NCBI GenBank assembly: GCA_009838915.1
Contig: VXQT01000036.1
Span: 1-64,000, forward strand
DNA: 64,000 nucleotides
Direction: 5' to 3'
From: Chloroflexota bacterium
Lineage (GTDB): Bacteria; Chloroflexota; Dehalococcoidia; Bin125
The position numbers were made by a program, and so were the translations under genes. Shown here piece after piece: positions 35,093 through 43,771 of the stretch. The notes beneath the pieces are model-generated. The model saw only the letters and a list, made by a program, of their open reading frames with translations, did no database searches and was not told the DNA's origin. Numbering within the stretch: the first letter of the stretch is position 1; every line of letters starts with the position of its first letter.

Positions 35093-35884
35093 ATGAGCGA
35101 AGACCACCTGTTGATCGAACGACGTAGCAATGGCGTCGTACTGGCCACGCTGAATCGACCGGAGGTGCTCAATGCGCTCTCCAATCGGATTCGCGACGGC
35201 CTGCGCGAGATGGTCGCCGACTTACGCGCTGACCCGGACGTCCGCGCGCTGGTGATCACCGGCGCAGGCCGCGGTTTCTGCTCGGGCGCCGATCTCTCGA
35301 ATCGCGACGAGCGCGTCGCGGCCGAGGCCGAACCCGGCCTCGCCTCGACGGAACTACGTTACGGCTTCGCGGCCGAGTTGCAGCAGCTCGAGATTCCCGT
35401 GATTGCTGCCGTCAACGGGGCCGCCGCCGGCGCCGGGTTTGCGATTGCGCTCGCCTGCGACCTGCGCCTGATGTCCGACCGGGCGAGGTTCCACCCGGGA
35501 TTCCTGAAGATCGGGCTGGGCCCGGACTGGGCCGCTTCCTGGACGCTGACCCGCCTCGCCGGTCATTCGCGCGCGCTGGAGGCCTTCTGGCTGTCCGATC
35601 CGATTGACGCGAACCAGGCGCTGGAGATGGGCATTGCCAACCGCGTGGTCAACCACGACGAGCTGATGCCGGAAGCGCTGGCGCTGGCTGACCGACTTGC
35701 GCAGCACGCGCCCTGGGCAATGGCTCTGACCAAGCGCGCCATCTACGCCGCGCTCAACAACGACGCCACGCAGCAGGCGCAACTGGAAGAACTGAACCAG
35801 GCCTGGCTGCGAAACTCGCTCGACGCCCGCGAAGGCGCGCGCTCGTTCGTCGAGAAGCGTTCGCCCCAGTTCCAAAGGCGCTAG
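35093..35884 (+). CDS. Enoyl-CoA hydratase/isomerase (crotonase) family protein
   Basis: A 263-residue crotonase. The oxyanion-hole blocks are GRGFCSGADLS and AAVNGAAAGAGFAIALACD. The active-site region is HPGFLKIGLGPDWAASWTLTRL; the aspartate in LGPD and lack of the classical hydratase glutamate there are like PaaG-type isomerases rather than a standard hydratase. PRPEVLNALSNRI-like NRPEVLNALSNRI opens the fold. It sits three bases after one CoA-transferase and 14 before another, so it probably acts on the CoA thioester those enzymes make. The exact reaction is open. Confidence 0.9.
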   Translation: MSEDHLLIERRSNGVVLATLNRPEVLNALSNRIRDGLREMVADLRADPDVRALVITGAGRGFCSGADLSNRDERVAAEAEPGLASTELRYGFAAELQQLEIPVIAAVNGAAAGAGFAIALACDLRLMSDRARFHPGFLKIGLGPDWAASWTLTRLAGHSRALEAFWLSDPIDANQALEMGIANRVVNHDELMPEALALADRLAQHAPWAMALTKRAIYAALNNDATQQAQLEELNQAWLRNSLDAREGARSFVEKRSPQFQRR

Positions 35885-35898
35885 GTCGAGTCCGTCCG

Positions 35899-37143
35899 AT
35901 GGCCAGCAGTAACGTTCCCGGCGCGCATGTGTTTGACGGCGTTCGCATCGCCGACTTCGCCTGGGTCGGCGTGGGACCCAATGCGACGATGCAGATGGCC
36001 TTCCACGGCGCTGAAGTCATCCGAGTCGAATCTTCGAATCGTCCCGACACGTTCCGCAACGGCGGCCCTCGACCGCCCGGCGTCAATAGTCTCGACGCCT
36101 CGGCCTACTTCGCCAAATTCAATCGGGGCAAGCGCTCGGTGGCAATCAACCTTGCCCATCCTCGCGGCGCGGAGGTCGCCACACGCCTGATCGCCACTGC
36201 CGACATCGTCACGGAGTCGTTCGCGCCCGGCTTCATGCAGCGCATCGGCCTTAGCTACGAGGACGTGCGCAAGATCAAGCCGGACGTGATCATGTGCTCG
36301 ATGTCGATGGAAGGTCAGACCGGACCCCACGCCGGATTTCGCGGCTTCGGCCTGACGTTGCAGGCCACCGCAGGCGTGACCGGGGTGACAGGCTGGCCCG
36401 ACCGCAATCCGGTGGGGACCGGCGTCGCCTATACCGACTGGGTGGCGACCCACCTCGGCATCATCGGCATCCTCTCAGCGCTCGACCACCGCAGGCGGAC
36501 GGGCGAGGGCCAGTACATAGACCTCTCCCAGCTCGAAGCTTCGACGCTGGTGCTCGACGCCGGCGTGATCGACGCGGCCAACACAGGGCGCGTCGCCCAA
36601 CCCCTGGGCAACCGCGACCTGCGCCACGCGCCGCAAGGCGTCTATGCCTGCGCCGACGACCACACCGGTGGCGATCGCTGGGTGGCGATTGCAATCACGA
36701 ACGACGATCAATGGCACCGACTGGCGCTGCTCATGGATCGGCAGGACTGGATCGAATCGGACGAACTCTGTCACGCAGCAGGCCGACTGGCGGCGCAGGA
36801 CGCGCTCGACGAGGGCGTCGAGCGCTGGACCTCGACCCAGACCGTTTCCGAGGTGGAGCAGATCCTGCAAGCGATCGGTATCCCCGCGCATCGCGCATCC
36901 AATGTCCGAGACGCGCACGAAGACCCGCAGCTCGCCCATCGCAATCACTGGTGGACCAGCGACCATCCTGTCATCGGAACGATGTCCTACGAGAGCCCGG
37001 CCTGGCGCCTGAGCGACACGCCGCCGCCGATGCCGAGGCGCTCACCGCTGTTGGGCGAGGACTCGGAGTACGTCTACCGAGAGCTGTGCGGCTACTCGGA
37101 GGAAGAGTTCAAGCAACTCATCGTCGAGGGCGTGGTGGAGTAG
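35899..37143 (+). CDS. CaiB/BaiF (family III) CoA-transferase
   Basis: A 414-residue family III CoA-transferase. HVFDGVRIADFAWVGVGPNATMQMAFHGAEVIRVES begins the fold; ASAYFAKFNRGKRSVAINL and IMCSMSMEGQTGPHAGFRG follow. The likely catalytic aspartate is in GVAYTDWVATHLGIIGIL, followed by TGEGQYIDLSQLEAS. Unlike the transferase two genes upstream, the aspartate is present. The C-terminal half includes HRNHWWTSDHPVIGTMSYESPAWRL. It closes the CoA-transferase/crotonase/CoA-transferase run and is convergent with the D-aminoacylase-type gene, whose stop is two bases away. The substrate cannot be named. Confidence 0.92.
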   Translation: MASSNVPGAHVFDGVRIADFAWVGVGPNATMQMAFHGAEVIRVESSNRPDTFRNGGPRPPGVNSLDASAYFAKFNRGKRSVAINLAHPRGAEVATRLIATADIVTESFAPGFMQRIGLSYEDVRKIKPDVIMCSMSMEGQTGPHAGFRGFGLTLQATAGVTGVTGWPDRNPVGTGVAYTDWVATHLGIIGILSALDHRRRTGEGQYIDLSQLEASTLVLDAGVIDAANTGRVAQPLGNRDLRHAPQGVYACADDHTGGDRWVAIAITNDDQWHRLALLMDRQDWIESDELCHAAGRLAAQDALDEGVERWTSTQTVSEVEQILQAIGIPAHRASNVRDAHEDPQLAHRNHWWTSDHPVIGTMSYESPAWRLSDTPPPMPRRSPLLGEDSEYVYRELCGYSEEEFKQLIVEGVVE

Positions 37144-37144
37144 C

Positions 37145-38728
37145 TCACGGTAGCGACCGACCCGCCAGGATGCCTGTCGGCCGGCCCTCGTCAACTGCGA
37201 GCTGGCCGTTCACGATCACGTAGGGAATGCCTGCGGGCGGCGTTCTCGGATCGTTGAAGTCGGCCGTGTCGATCACCGTGTCGGCGTTGAACACGACCAG
37301 GTCGGCGAACTTGCCTTCGGCGACGACGCCGCGATCAGTGAGGCCGAAGCGGCCGGCGGGCAGCGAGGTCATGCCGCGCACGATGTGTTCGAGCGAGACG
37401 CCACTGCGTCGCCGCAGCCGACCCACGATCCTGGGGAATGTGCCGTATGCGCGGGGATGCGGGATGCCCTCGTCGAAGGGAATGCCGTCAGAGCCGACCA
37501 TGTAGTCGTCGCGCGAGAGCAGCGCCATCACGTCCGCCTCGACCTGGCGGACCACCGACGGGCTGGCCGGCATGCCGTCGCGGAAACCACACTGCAGGCC
37601 CGACTCACGCATCACCTTGAGCATCATCTCGGAGACCGAGGATCCCAACTTCTGAGCCGCGTCGGCGAAAGAGACGCCTTCAAGGTGCTTCAGGTGTTCC
37701 GCACCGATCCAGGTCCAGATAGCCGCGTCGTTTCGACCAGGAAACAGGTGCTCCAGCGAGTCGATCAGCCGATCGCGCCAGGCTGGATCGGCCAGGCGCT
37801 GCAGCAGTCGGTCGATGCCGCCGATGTGGCACTCGCCGCGCAGGAAATAGCCGGGCACGGTCGCGGCGGCGGCGTATGGGTAGCACTCGAGCGTGACGTC
37901 GACGCCGTCCGCCTTGGCCCGGTCGACCTCGGACATGATTGAGTCGATGTCGCCGGCGTTGCTGGGGAAGGTGCGGTAGTGCGAGATGTGCACCTTGACG
38001 CCGCTGCGGCGGCCGATGTTCATCGCCTCAACGATGCCGGAACCATCCGGTGCGCGGTCGTCGTTGTGGTTGCGAATGTGCGTCACGTAGACGCCGTCGT
38101 ACCGGGCGACAACTCTGTTCAGCGCCACCAGTTCGTCAGTGTTCGAGTATGAGTTGGGATAGTAGGACAGCCCCGTCGAGAGTCCAGTTGCGCCCTGCTC
38201 CATCGCCTCAGCGACCATCCGCTCGGCGTTGTCGAGGCCCGCGCCTTCGAGGGGGACATCCTCAAAGCCGACGCTCTCCAGTCGGACCGGTCCGTGCGGC
38301 GCCTGTACGGCGACGTTGCAGCCTTTGCCGTCGTAGTGCGAGCGGAAGGCGGCCATCGTCGACATGTCCAGCCCGCTCGGCGGCGGACCGTAGAGTCCGG
38401 CGATGTAGCGGCCGTAGGAGTCCAGATTCTGCTCGGACAGCAGCGCGTAGGAGAGTCCGTCCTGGGTGATGAACTCGGTGGTCACGCCCTGCACGAGTCC
38501 GTGCGCGTGCACTGGATCGCGCAGCAGGACGCCGTCGGAGTGCGCGTGGGTGTCGATGAAACCGGGCGCGACAGTTAGGCCCGCGGCATCAATCTCCCGC
38601 TCCGCCGTCAGCTCCGACAGGTCGCCGATTGCGCTGAACCGATCGCCCTCGATTGCCACGTCGGCAGGGAATGCGGGCGACCCGGCGCCGTCGACAACCG
38701 TGCCGCCGCGAAGTAGCAGATCAGCCAT
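37145..38728 (-). CDS. Amidohydrolase family 3 / N-acyl-D-amino-acid deacylase-type
   Basis: A 527-residue metal-dependent hydrolase of the D-aminoacylase group. The small beta domain MADLLLRGGTVVDGAGSPAF leads to the metal site FIDTHAHSDG. Later ligands are likely in YVTHIRNHNDDR and VKVHISHYRTF, and the catalytic aspartate region is MVGSDGIPFDEGIPHPRAYGTFPRI. The C-terminus has GRFGLTDRGVVAEGKFADLVVF. Such enzymes remove the acyl group from N-acyl-D-amino acids or open related rings. ATG 38728 overlaps the end of the upstream CotH gene by eight bases, so the pair is probably co-transcribed, though they share no obvious pathway. Confidence 0.9.
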   Translation of the reverse strand: MADLLLRGGTVVDGAGSPAFPADVAIEGDRFSAIGDLSELTAEREIDAAGLTVAPGFIDTHAHSDGVLLRDPVHAHGLVQGVTTEFITQDGLSYALLSEQNLDSYGRYIAGLYGPPPSGLDMSTMAAFRSHYDGKGCNVAVQAPHGPVRLESVGFEDVPLEGAGLDNAERMVAEAMEQGATGLSTGLSYYPNSYSNTDELVALNRVVARYDGVYVTHIRNHNDDRAPDGSGIVEAMNIGRRSGVKVHISHYRTFPSNAGDIDSIMSEVDRAKADGVDVTLECYPYAAAATVPGYFLRGECHIGGIDRLLQRLADPAWRDRLIDSLEHLFPGRNDAAIWTWIGAEHLKHLEGVSFADAAQKLGSSVSEMMLKVMRESGLQCGFRDGMPASPSVVRQVEADVMALLSRDDYMVGSDGIPFDEGIPHPRAYGTFPRIVGRLRRRSGVSLEHIVRGMTSLPAGRFGLTDRGVVAEGKFADLVVFNADTVIDTADFNDPRTPPAGIPYVIVNGQLAVDEGRPTGILAGRSLP

Positions 38729-40121
38729 CGCCCGGCGCCTTTCCGGTCGCATCCCAGGCTTCAATCTTGTCGGCAATGTACTGCCAGCGCTCGTCGATTT
38801 CCTTATGCAGCAGCCGGACCGCGGCGCGCCACTTAATCTCTCCTGGTCCGTTCTCGTCGGCCAGGACATGCGGCTCGATCAGCTCTGTGATCGCGTTCAC
38901 CCGCGCATGCATCTGTTCCAACGTGACGACTTCCTGCATCAGCTCACGCGACGCCTCGATGTAGCGTTCCCAGCCCTGCGTCACCAGCGCGTGGATTACC
39001 GCATTGCAGTGCGGCGCGCGGGCGTCGATACCCCAGAACACTTCGCGCGAGCGGCAACTGCGATCCGGTTCATCCCAGTCGGGCATGCCGTAGTAAGTGC
39101 GGATCGGACTAGGCGAGCGCCAACTGTTCTCGACGTCCCAGGGGATCAGGCTGAACTCTCCCGAGAGCGCATCTTCGTACCAGAAGTAGTTGTGATTGCC
39201 GCACACCGGCACGCAGTACCAGGCCACGATCCCGTCCCAGTTGTCGGTCAGGCGGTCCGCGGCCAGGTAGCCGAAGAGCGTGTCCAGGTCCTGGATGTAG
39301 TCCTCCAACACGGCGAACACCGCCGCGGCCGGATCGTCCGACTGCTCCGCCTCGGTGAGCGACGCCGAGAACTCGCGTAGTCCCGACGGATCTTCGGGTC
39401 CGCGCCTGATCGCTCCTTCAATCGTCTCGCTGAACGCCGGCAAGCGTTCAATGTTGCCCGGCCAGATCTCCTTGTAGAGCACGCCGCGCCCGCCATCGCG
39501 GAAGCGATCGGCAATGAACCGATCGTCGATGTCTTCGGACAGCGTGTACAGCCCAAGCGGCTCGCCGTTGAGGCGCAGCAGGGCGAATACGGAGCGCGGC
39601 GCCGCTACCCCGGCGTCGCGGAACACCTGGTAGGTCAACACTTCGCGCATCTGCGCGTCGTCGCTGTTCATCTGGTGGAAGTTCAGACGCTTCAAGCCGT
39701 GAAAGCGCAACGACGGTTCGTAGTGGTTGAACTTCAACTTCCAGGCCAGCTTGTCGCAGGTATTCACGCCGGTGAAGAAACACTGTCGCAGCACACCGAA
39801 GAAGCCTTTGTAGCGCACGCCGATCGGCCCGTAGTGTTCGCCGTCGATGATCACGGCCCCTTCGACGTATTGCTCAGCTGTCGGATTGGCGTCGAGCTTC
39901 GCCTGTTCCGCTTCATCGAGCAGGATGTCGTAGACCCGTACCGTGCGCTGATCGAAGACGATGTTGGACGGATCGCTGCGCTGCTGTTCGACGCCAATCG
40001 TCGACTCGGCAGCCTCTGTGGGAATGCGGGGATCCAACGCGTCTCCTGCAGTGGCGATCACCACTGCGGCGATAATCACACCGGCCGCCAGGACGAGCGC
40101 CAACACCGCTTGCCGGTTCAT
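38721..40121 (-). CDS. CotH kinase family protein, membrane-anchored or secreted
   Basis: A 466-residue CotH-type protein kinase-like enzyme. Residues 1-25 are a signal anchor (AVLALVLAAGVIIAAVVIAT). The CotH core has YGPIGVRYKGFF, LKRLNFHQMNSDDAQMREVLTYQVFRDAG, GLYTLSEDIDDRF and the active-site end NWDGIVAWYCVPVCGNHNYFWYED with FSLIPWDVENSW. Bacterial spore-coat CotH phosphorylates serines on other proteins; homologues outside spore formers are less clear. ATG 40121 was preferred over 40166 because it sits directly before the hydrophobic segment. It is divergent from a VTC-domain gene, a recurring association. Confidence 0.9.
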   Translation of the reverse strand: MNRQAVLALVLAAGVIIAAVVIATAGDALDPRIPTEAAESTIGVEQQRSDPSNIVFDQRTVRVYDILLDEAEQAKLDANPTAEQYVEGAVIIDGEHYGPIGVRYKGFFGVLRQCFFTGVNTCDKLAWKLKFNHYEPSLRFHGLKRLNFHQMNSDDAQMREVLTYQVFRDAGVAAPRSVFALLRLNGEPLGLYTLSEDIDDRFIADRFRDGGRGVLYKEIWPGNIERLPAFSETIEGAIRRGPEDPSGLREFSASLTEAEQSDDPAAAVFAVLEDYIQDLDTLFGYLAADRLTDNWDGIVAWYCVPVCGNHNYFWYEDALSGEFSLIPWDVENSWRSPSPIRTYYGMPDWDEPDRSCRSREVFWGIDARAPHCNAVIHALVTQGWERYIEASRELMQEVVTLEQMHARVNAITELIEPHVLADENGPGEIKWRAAVRLLHKEIDERWQYIADKIEAWDATGKAPGDG

Positions 40122-40172
40122 CGCGCCTCCGGGCCCGGTCGAGCCGGTCCAACAACGGGATAGCATATCGAC

Positions 40173-40907
40173 ATGGCGCTCACCCTACGCCGCCCGGGAA
40201 GTCGGAACCAGATAGCGGAAGCGGACTCGCGCGAGGAGCGCAAGTACCCGTTCCCGGCGGCGCGGGCGAGCCTACTGACCGCCTGGCTCGATGCGCGACT
40301 GCCGCGCGACCCGCAGTACCCCGTCGGCATCGTGACGAGCTGCTACTACGACACACCGCAGCTCGACGCCTACCAGGAATCGGCCGACGGCGAGCTGCGC
40401 AAGCAGAAGCTGCGCCTGCGCTGGTACGGCGAGCCGATTGATCCATACGCTGGCGTCTGGCTGGAGATCAAAACGCGCGACGGCGTGCGTTCCTCCAAGC
40501 AGCGTTATCGCTATCCGATCTCCGGCGCGGCCAATGCACTCGGCCTGGCGATCCCTCGGCGCAGGGAACTGGCGGCCTGGCTTACAGAGTTGTCGGCCAG
40601 CGTAGGCGCGCCGCTCGATCCGACGATGGAGCCGACGGCGCTGGTGCGCTACGGGCGGATTCGCTGGCAATCGAGCGACCGGCAGGTTCGAGCCGCGCTC
40701 GATACCGAGGTCTGCGCCGCCGCGCCGTCGGGCGCTCCGATCTGGCTGCCGATTCCCGACGGATCGGTGCTGGAGTTAAAGTCTGCAGGCGACCTGCCGC
40801 CGCAGATGGAGCAGCTGGGCCGGCTCGGCCTGCGCCGTACCGCGCACTCCAAGTACGCGCTCGCCGTCGAACGGCTCTACGGCGGCGACCGCCCGCCGAC
40901 CCGCTAA
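40173..40907 (+). CDS. VTC-domain (polyphosphate polymerase-like) protein
   Basis: A 244-residue VTC domain, a tunnel fold of the triphosphate-tunnel family. Alternating charged strands are visible: EERKYPFP at the start, VGIVTSCYYDTPQLDAYQES, RKQKLRLRWYG, VWLEIKTRDGVRSSKQRYRY and the end HSKYALAVERLYG. In yeast Vtc4 such a domain makes polyphosphate; the activity of bacterial stand-alone forms is not settled. It precedes a DUF4956 membrane protein by 24 bases and is divergent from CotH. The CotH/VTC/DUF4956 set recurs in bacteria, so the three probably work together at the membrane. Confidence 0.88.
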   Translation: MALTLRRPGSRNQIAEADSREERKYPFPAARASLLTAWLDARLPRDPQYPVGIVTSCYYDTPQLDAYQESADGELRKQKLRLRWYGEPIDPYAGVWLEIKTRDGVRSSKQRYRYPISGAANALGLAIPRRRELAAWLTELSASVGAPLDPTMEPTALVRYGRIRWQSSDRQVRAALDTEVCAAAPSGAPIWLPIPDGSVLELKSAGDLPPQMEQLGRLGLRRTAHSKYALAVERLYGGDRPPTR

Positions 40908-40931
40908 CGATTGACCGATGAGGAGGCGCGG

Positions 40932-41621
40932 ATGCCCATTGTGATGATCGAGTGGCCCGACATTCTCGGCCCCACGTCGGAGATCGTGCTGGAGGAGTAC
41001 CTCTTCGCGATGCTCGTGTCGCTGGCTGCTTCCGTGGCGACGTATGCGCTCTACGTGTTGTTCTACCGAGACTGGCAGCGCGGCGCGGGCATCCACCGCG
41101 TGTTCCTGCTCGCGGGACCGGCGATCACGCTGCTGTTCATCGCCATCCAGTGGTCACTGCCGCTCTCGCTGGGTCTGCTCGGCGCGCTCTCCTTCGTGCG
41201 CTTCCGCACGCCGATCAAGGATCCGGCCGAGATCGGATACCTGCTGGTGATCATCGCCTCGTCGATCGGCGCAGCAACCTACAACTACGAACTGGTCGGC
41301 ATCCTTTTCGCCATCGTCGCTGCCGTCCTGATCGCTCAGCGGATCTTCGGTTCGACGGGTCTGCGCGGGCTTGCCTCAGGCAGCCGCGACCTGATCATCA
41401 CGATGCCGGCCGAGGACTACACGGAGCACGAGTCTTCACTGCTGGAGTTCCTGCGCGCCAACCTGCGCGGCTTCAAGGTCGCATCGACGACACAGAATGC
41501 CGGCGCCGCCAGTCTGCACATCAACTTCCGCCGCTCCCGCCTGGACGACCGCTGGGGCGAGTTTCGACAGGAGCTTGAAACGGTCGTATCGCCGGCGTCG
41601 GTGGAGTTGTACGTCGGCTAA
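40932..41621 (+). CDS. DUF4956-family membrane protein
   Basis: A 229-residue protein with about four membrane helices in its first 140 residues, then a soluble ferredoxin-like C-terminal domain (RDLIITMPAEDYTEHESSLLEFL and ASLHINFRRSRLDDRW). The DUF4956 signature is LSFVRFRTPIKDPAEIGYLLVIIA. The frame opens earlier with TTG 40911, but ATG 40932 follows a strong ribosome binding site, GAGGAGG. The function is unknown; its steady partner is the VTC-domain protein encoded just upstream. The tRNA-Sec gene begins 12 bases after its stop, so read-through transcription into the tRNA is likely. Confidence 0.9.
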   Translation: MPIVMIEWPDILGPTSEIVLEEYLFAMLVSLAASVATYALYVLFYRDWQRGAGIHRVFLLAGPAITLLFIAIQWSLPLSLGLLGALSFVRFRTPIKDPAEIGYLLVIIASSIGAATYNYELVGILFAIVAAVLIAQRIFGSTGLRGLASGSRDLIITMPAEDYTEHESSLLEFLRANLRGFKVASTTQNAGAASLHINFRRSRLDDRWGEFRQELETVVSPASVELYVG

Positions 41622-41633
41622 GCTCACCTGCAC

Positions 41634-41731
41634 GGGAGCGGAAGGGGACCGGTGTCCCCCCTAGTCTTCAAAACTATTGCGGGGCGGCCCGCGCCGTCTC
41701 GGGTGGGTTCGACTCCCATGCGCTCCCGCCA
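41634..41731 (+). tRNA. selC: Selenocysteine tRNA, anticodon TCA
   Basis: The 98 bases fold as a tRNA-Sec. The acceptor stem is 41634-41640 with 41721-41727; the eighth position (41641/41720) is G-G. The D arm has a six-pair stem (41644-41649 with 41654-41659) and a four-base loop CGGT, a mark of tRNA-Sec. The anticodon loop CTTCAAA (41666-41672) has TCA at 41668-41670 and equals that of E. coli selC. A long variable arm spans about 41677-41702. The T loop is TTCGACT, the discriminator is G41728, and CCA is encoded. The long variable arm and D arm argue against an ordinary suppressor tRNA. It implies selA, selB and selD elsewhere in the genome. Confidence 0.95.
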
Positions 41732-41760
41732 TTCAAAAGCTGCACGCGATTCGATCCCCG

Positions 41761-41866
41761 CTTCCCTCTAAGGGAAGCTATCCCGTAGGGATTGAAGGGG
41801 GGCGCATCGTAGCCAGAGCCCCCCTCTGCCTTCGGCATCTCCCCCCGCTGCGCGGGGGGAGAGCGA
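41761..41866. repeat. Hairpin pair followed by one dispersed double-hairpin repeat
   Basis: Downstream of tRNA-Sec, CTTCCCT-CTA-AGGGAAG (41761-41777) and TCCC-GTA-GGGA (41781-41791) can form two small hairpins and may end the tRNA transcript. From about 41816 to 41866 lies a direct copy of the dispersed repeat: TGCC-TTC-GGCA, then CCCCCCGC-TGC-GCGGGGGG and AGAG. It stops two bases before the end of the convergent dehydrogenase gene. Confidence 0.75.
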
Positions 41867-41867
41867 G

Positions 41868-42986
41868 TTAGGGGAGCGCGTCGATTACGGCCTGGGCGAA
41901 GTCTTCGGTGCTGGCGCTGCCGCCCTGGTCGGGCGTCAGTGTTTGGCCCTCTGCATACACCGCGTCAATCGCCGACTCCAGCGCGGAGGCCTGGTCGTGA
42001 TGACCGAGGTGGTGCAGCATCATTACCGCCGAGAGCATGGTTGCGGTGGGATTGATGCGGTGCATGCCGGCGATGTCCGGGGCGGTGCCGTGGACCGATT
42101 CGAAGTAGGCCCAGTCCTCGCCGAAGCAGCCCGACGGCGCGAGGCCGAGGCCGCCGATGGTGCCCGCGCCCTCGTCGGAGAAGATGTCGCCGTAGAGGTT
42201 GGGCAGCAGCACGACATCGAGATCGTGCGGCGAAGCGACGAGGCGGCGGGCAAAGTCGTCGGCGATGAACGACTCGAACTCGACGTCGGAGTAGCCGGAG
42301 GCGACCTCGGCTGCGATCTCGACGAACCAGCCGTCGGTGCGGGACAGGACGTTGGTCTTGGCCGAGCAGGTCAGCTTGCCGGGATATCCCTCGGCCTTGC
42401 GCTGCTGAGCCAGGCGGCAGGCGAAGTGGGCCACGCGCTCGACGTTGGCGCGGGTGAAATACTTGATCGCATAGCGGCCCTCGGCCTCGGCGAAGTGGCT
42501 GAAGCCGCCCGGCACCTGGGTCCGCGAGACTCCGCCGAAGCGCGGACGGTCGGCCAGCCCCGAGGCTGCGACCTCGGACAGGTCGCCTTCGATCCCGGCG
42601 TACAGGTCCTCGAGATTCTCGCGCACAATGATGTAGTCGATGCCTTCCGGCTGCGCCATCGGCGAGCGGAATCCGGGCCGCCATTTGATCGGGCGCACGT
42701 TTGCGAAGGTCTGCTTGCCCCAGCGGAAGTAGCCGACTCCGGGCGTCTGCCCATTGGTCGAGCCGAACAGGACGGTATCGCAGCGCTCGGCCGTGTCGAT
42801 CACCAGTTGGGTGCCTTCTTCGCGCGACATCCTGGCGGCGAAGTCTGCGCCGTCGGGCAGGACCTCGAACCCGATCGGCAGTTCCATCGCCTGCAGCACC
42901 GTCATCGAGGCGTGCACTGCCTCGGGCGCGGCGTCGTCGCCGGGCAGCACGCCGACCGTCGACTGCGCGCCGGGTGAGTTGGCCAT
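41868..42986 (-). CDS. Isocitrate/isopropylmalate dehydrogenase-family protein
   Basis: A 372-residue beta-decarboxylating dehydrogenase. The family signature [24 protein letters not shown] is complete. [13 protein letters not shown] opens the fold, [15 protein letters not shown] and [18 protein letters not shown] give substrate contacts and the catalytic lysine, and [13 protein letters not shown] the cofactor loop. The set also covers NAD-isocitrate, tartrate and homoisocitrate dehydrogenases. The usual leu or citric-cycle neighbours are missing, so the substrate is open. The Mrr-like membrane gene ends two bases upstream of its start, so the two may be cotranscribed. Confidence 0.88.
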   Translation of the reverse strand: MANSPGAQSTVGVLPGDDAAPEAVHASMTVLQAMELPIGFEVLPDGADFAARMSREEGTQLVIDTAERCDTVLFGSTNGQTPGVGYFRWGKQTFANVRPIKWRPGFRSPMAQPEGIDYIIVRENLEDLYAGIEGDLSEVAASGLADRPRFGGVSRTQVPGGFSHFAEAEGRYAIKYFTRANVERVAHFACRLAQQRKAEGYPGKLTCSAKTNVLSRTDGWFVEIAAEVASGYSDVEFESFIADDFARRLVASPHDLDVVLLPNLYGDIFSDEGAGTIGGLGLAPSGCFGEDWAYFESVHGTAPDIAGMHRINPTATMLSAVMMLHHLGHHDQASALESAIDAVYAEGQTLTPDQGGSASTEDFAQAVIDALP

Positions 42987-42988
42987 GG

Positions 42989-43771
42989 TCAGTCGTCCTC
43001 CCGCGTCAGGTAGCTCGATTCCAGCGCACGGAACCAGGCCTCGTCGACCGCGGTCACGCGGCCCAACTCATCGAGTATCAGTCCGAGACCCTGGCGCTGC
43101 ATCAAGTCGATCAGCTCGTCGCCGTCGATCAGCCGCGTCCCGTCCTCCGAAGACTCGGCCTCGCTCCGCGCCGAGGCCGAGAAGTCGCCGTTGGTGATGT
43201 ACAGACCCTCGTAGTCTTCCTCGTCCATACGCTCGTGCAGGTCGCGAATCTGATTCGCCCCCAGTGATCCGAACGAGCGGCGGAAGATCACGTAGACGCC
43301 GACGCCGTCCCCATCCTCGTTGCCGCCGCTCGTGGCAACGCACTCGACCGCGCCGTCGAACGCGGTCCGCTTGACTTCGATCTCGGACAATCCGATGGCC
43401 GTCAGGAACTGGAGCGTGAAGCGCTGGAATGCGTCGGACCCCAGGTTGCGGATCATCGAGTCGACGCGCGAGCGCCACTCGAACTCGCTCATCACGGGAG
43501 CATCGGTGACCTCGCCCTCAAACTCGACCCGGCCGCCCATCGCCTCTTCCTCCTCAGCCGCGCGCTGCTCCGCTTCGCGCCGCTGCCGGCCGCGCCGCAT
43601 CGTGCGCCAGCCGAGAAACAGCATGGCCAACACCAAGGGACCAAACTGCACCCAGGCCGGCGCCGTCTCGCCCTCCTCGACCCCCGCAAGCCGAGATAAG
43701 ATCGCCCCGCCAATCATCAGGATGAGCAAGGCGACGAGGACATCAACGAGGACGGATCGCATGTTGCTCAC
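42989..43771 (-). CDS. Membrane-anchored Mrr-like protein with degenerate catalytic site
   Basis: A 260-residue protein with two N-terminal membrane segments (about residues 7-28 and 41-57), a short charged coil (RRGRQRREAEQRAAEEEEA), and a soluble domain that resembles the restriction-endonuclease-like Mrr fold. The domain ends with RLIDGDELIDLMQRQGLGL, very like the Mrr C-terminus. Where an active Mrr has QxK after the second strand, this reads VYVIFRRSFG, so cleavage is doubtful. It overlaps the stop-start boundary with a complete Mrr gene upstream by four bases. The two are probably one transcript and possibly one complex. Confidence 0.72.
   Translation of the reverse strand: MSNMRSVLVDVLVALLILMIGGAILSRLAGVEEGETAPAWVQFGPLVLAMLFLGWRTMRRGRQRREAEQRAAEEEEAMGGRVEFEGEVTDAPVMSEFEWRSRVDSMIRNLGSDAFQRFTLQFLTAIGLSEIEVKRTAFDGAVECVATSGGNEDGDGVGVYVIFRRSFGSLGANQIRDLHERMDEEDYEGLYITNGDFSASARSEAESSEDGTRLIDGDELIDLMQRQGLGLILDELGRVTAVDEAWFRALESSYLTREDD

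Noticed and set aside
41634-41731. tRNA reading UGA as a suppressor or tRNA-Trp(UCA)
   Set aside because: The long variable arm, six-pair D stem and four-base D loop are tRNA-Sec features; Trp tRNAs lack them. Many genes in the window end in TGA, for example gatC, argB, argC and Fic, so UGA is a normal stop here.
41732-41870. Integration (att) site at the 3' end of tRNA-Sec with an inserted element
   Set aside because: No integrase gene and no second copy of the tRNA end are seen; the region is short hairpins and a dispersed repeat.
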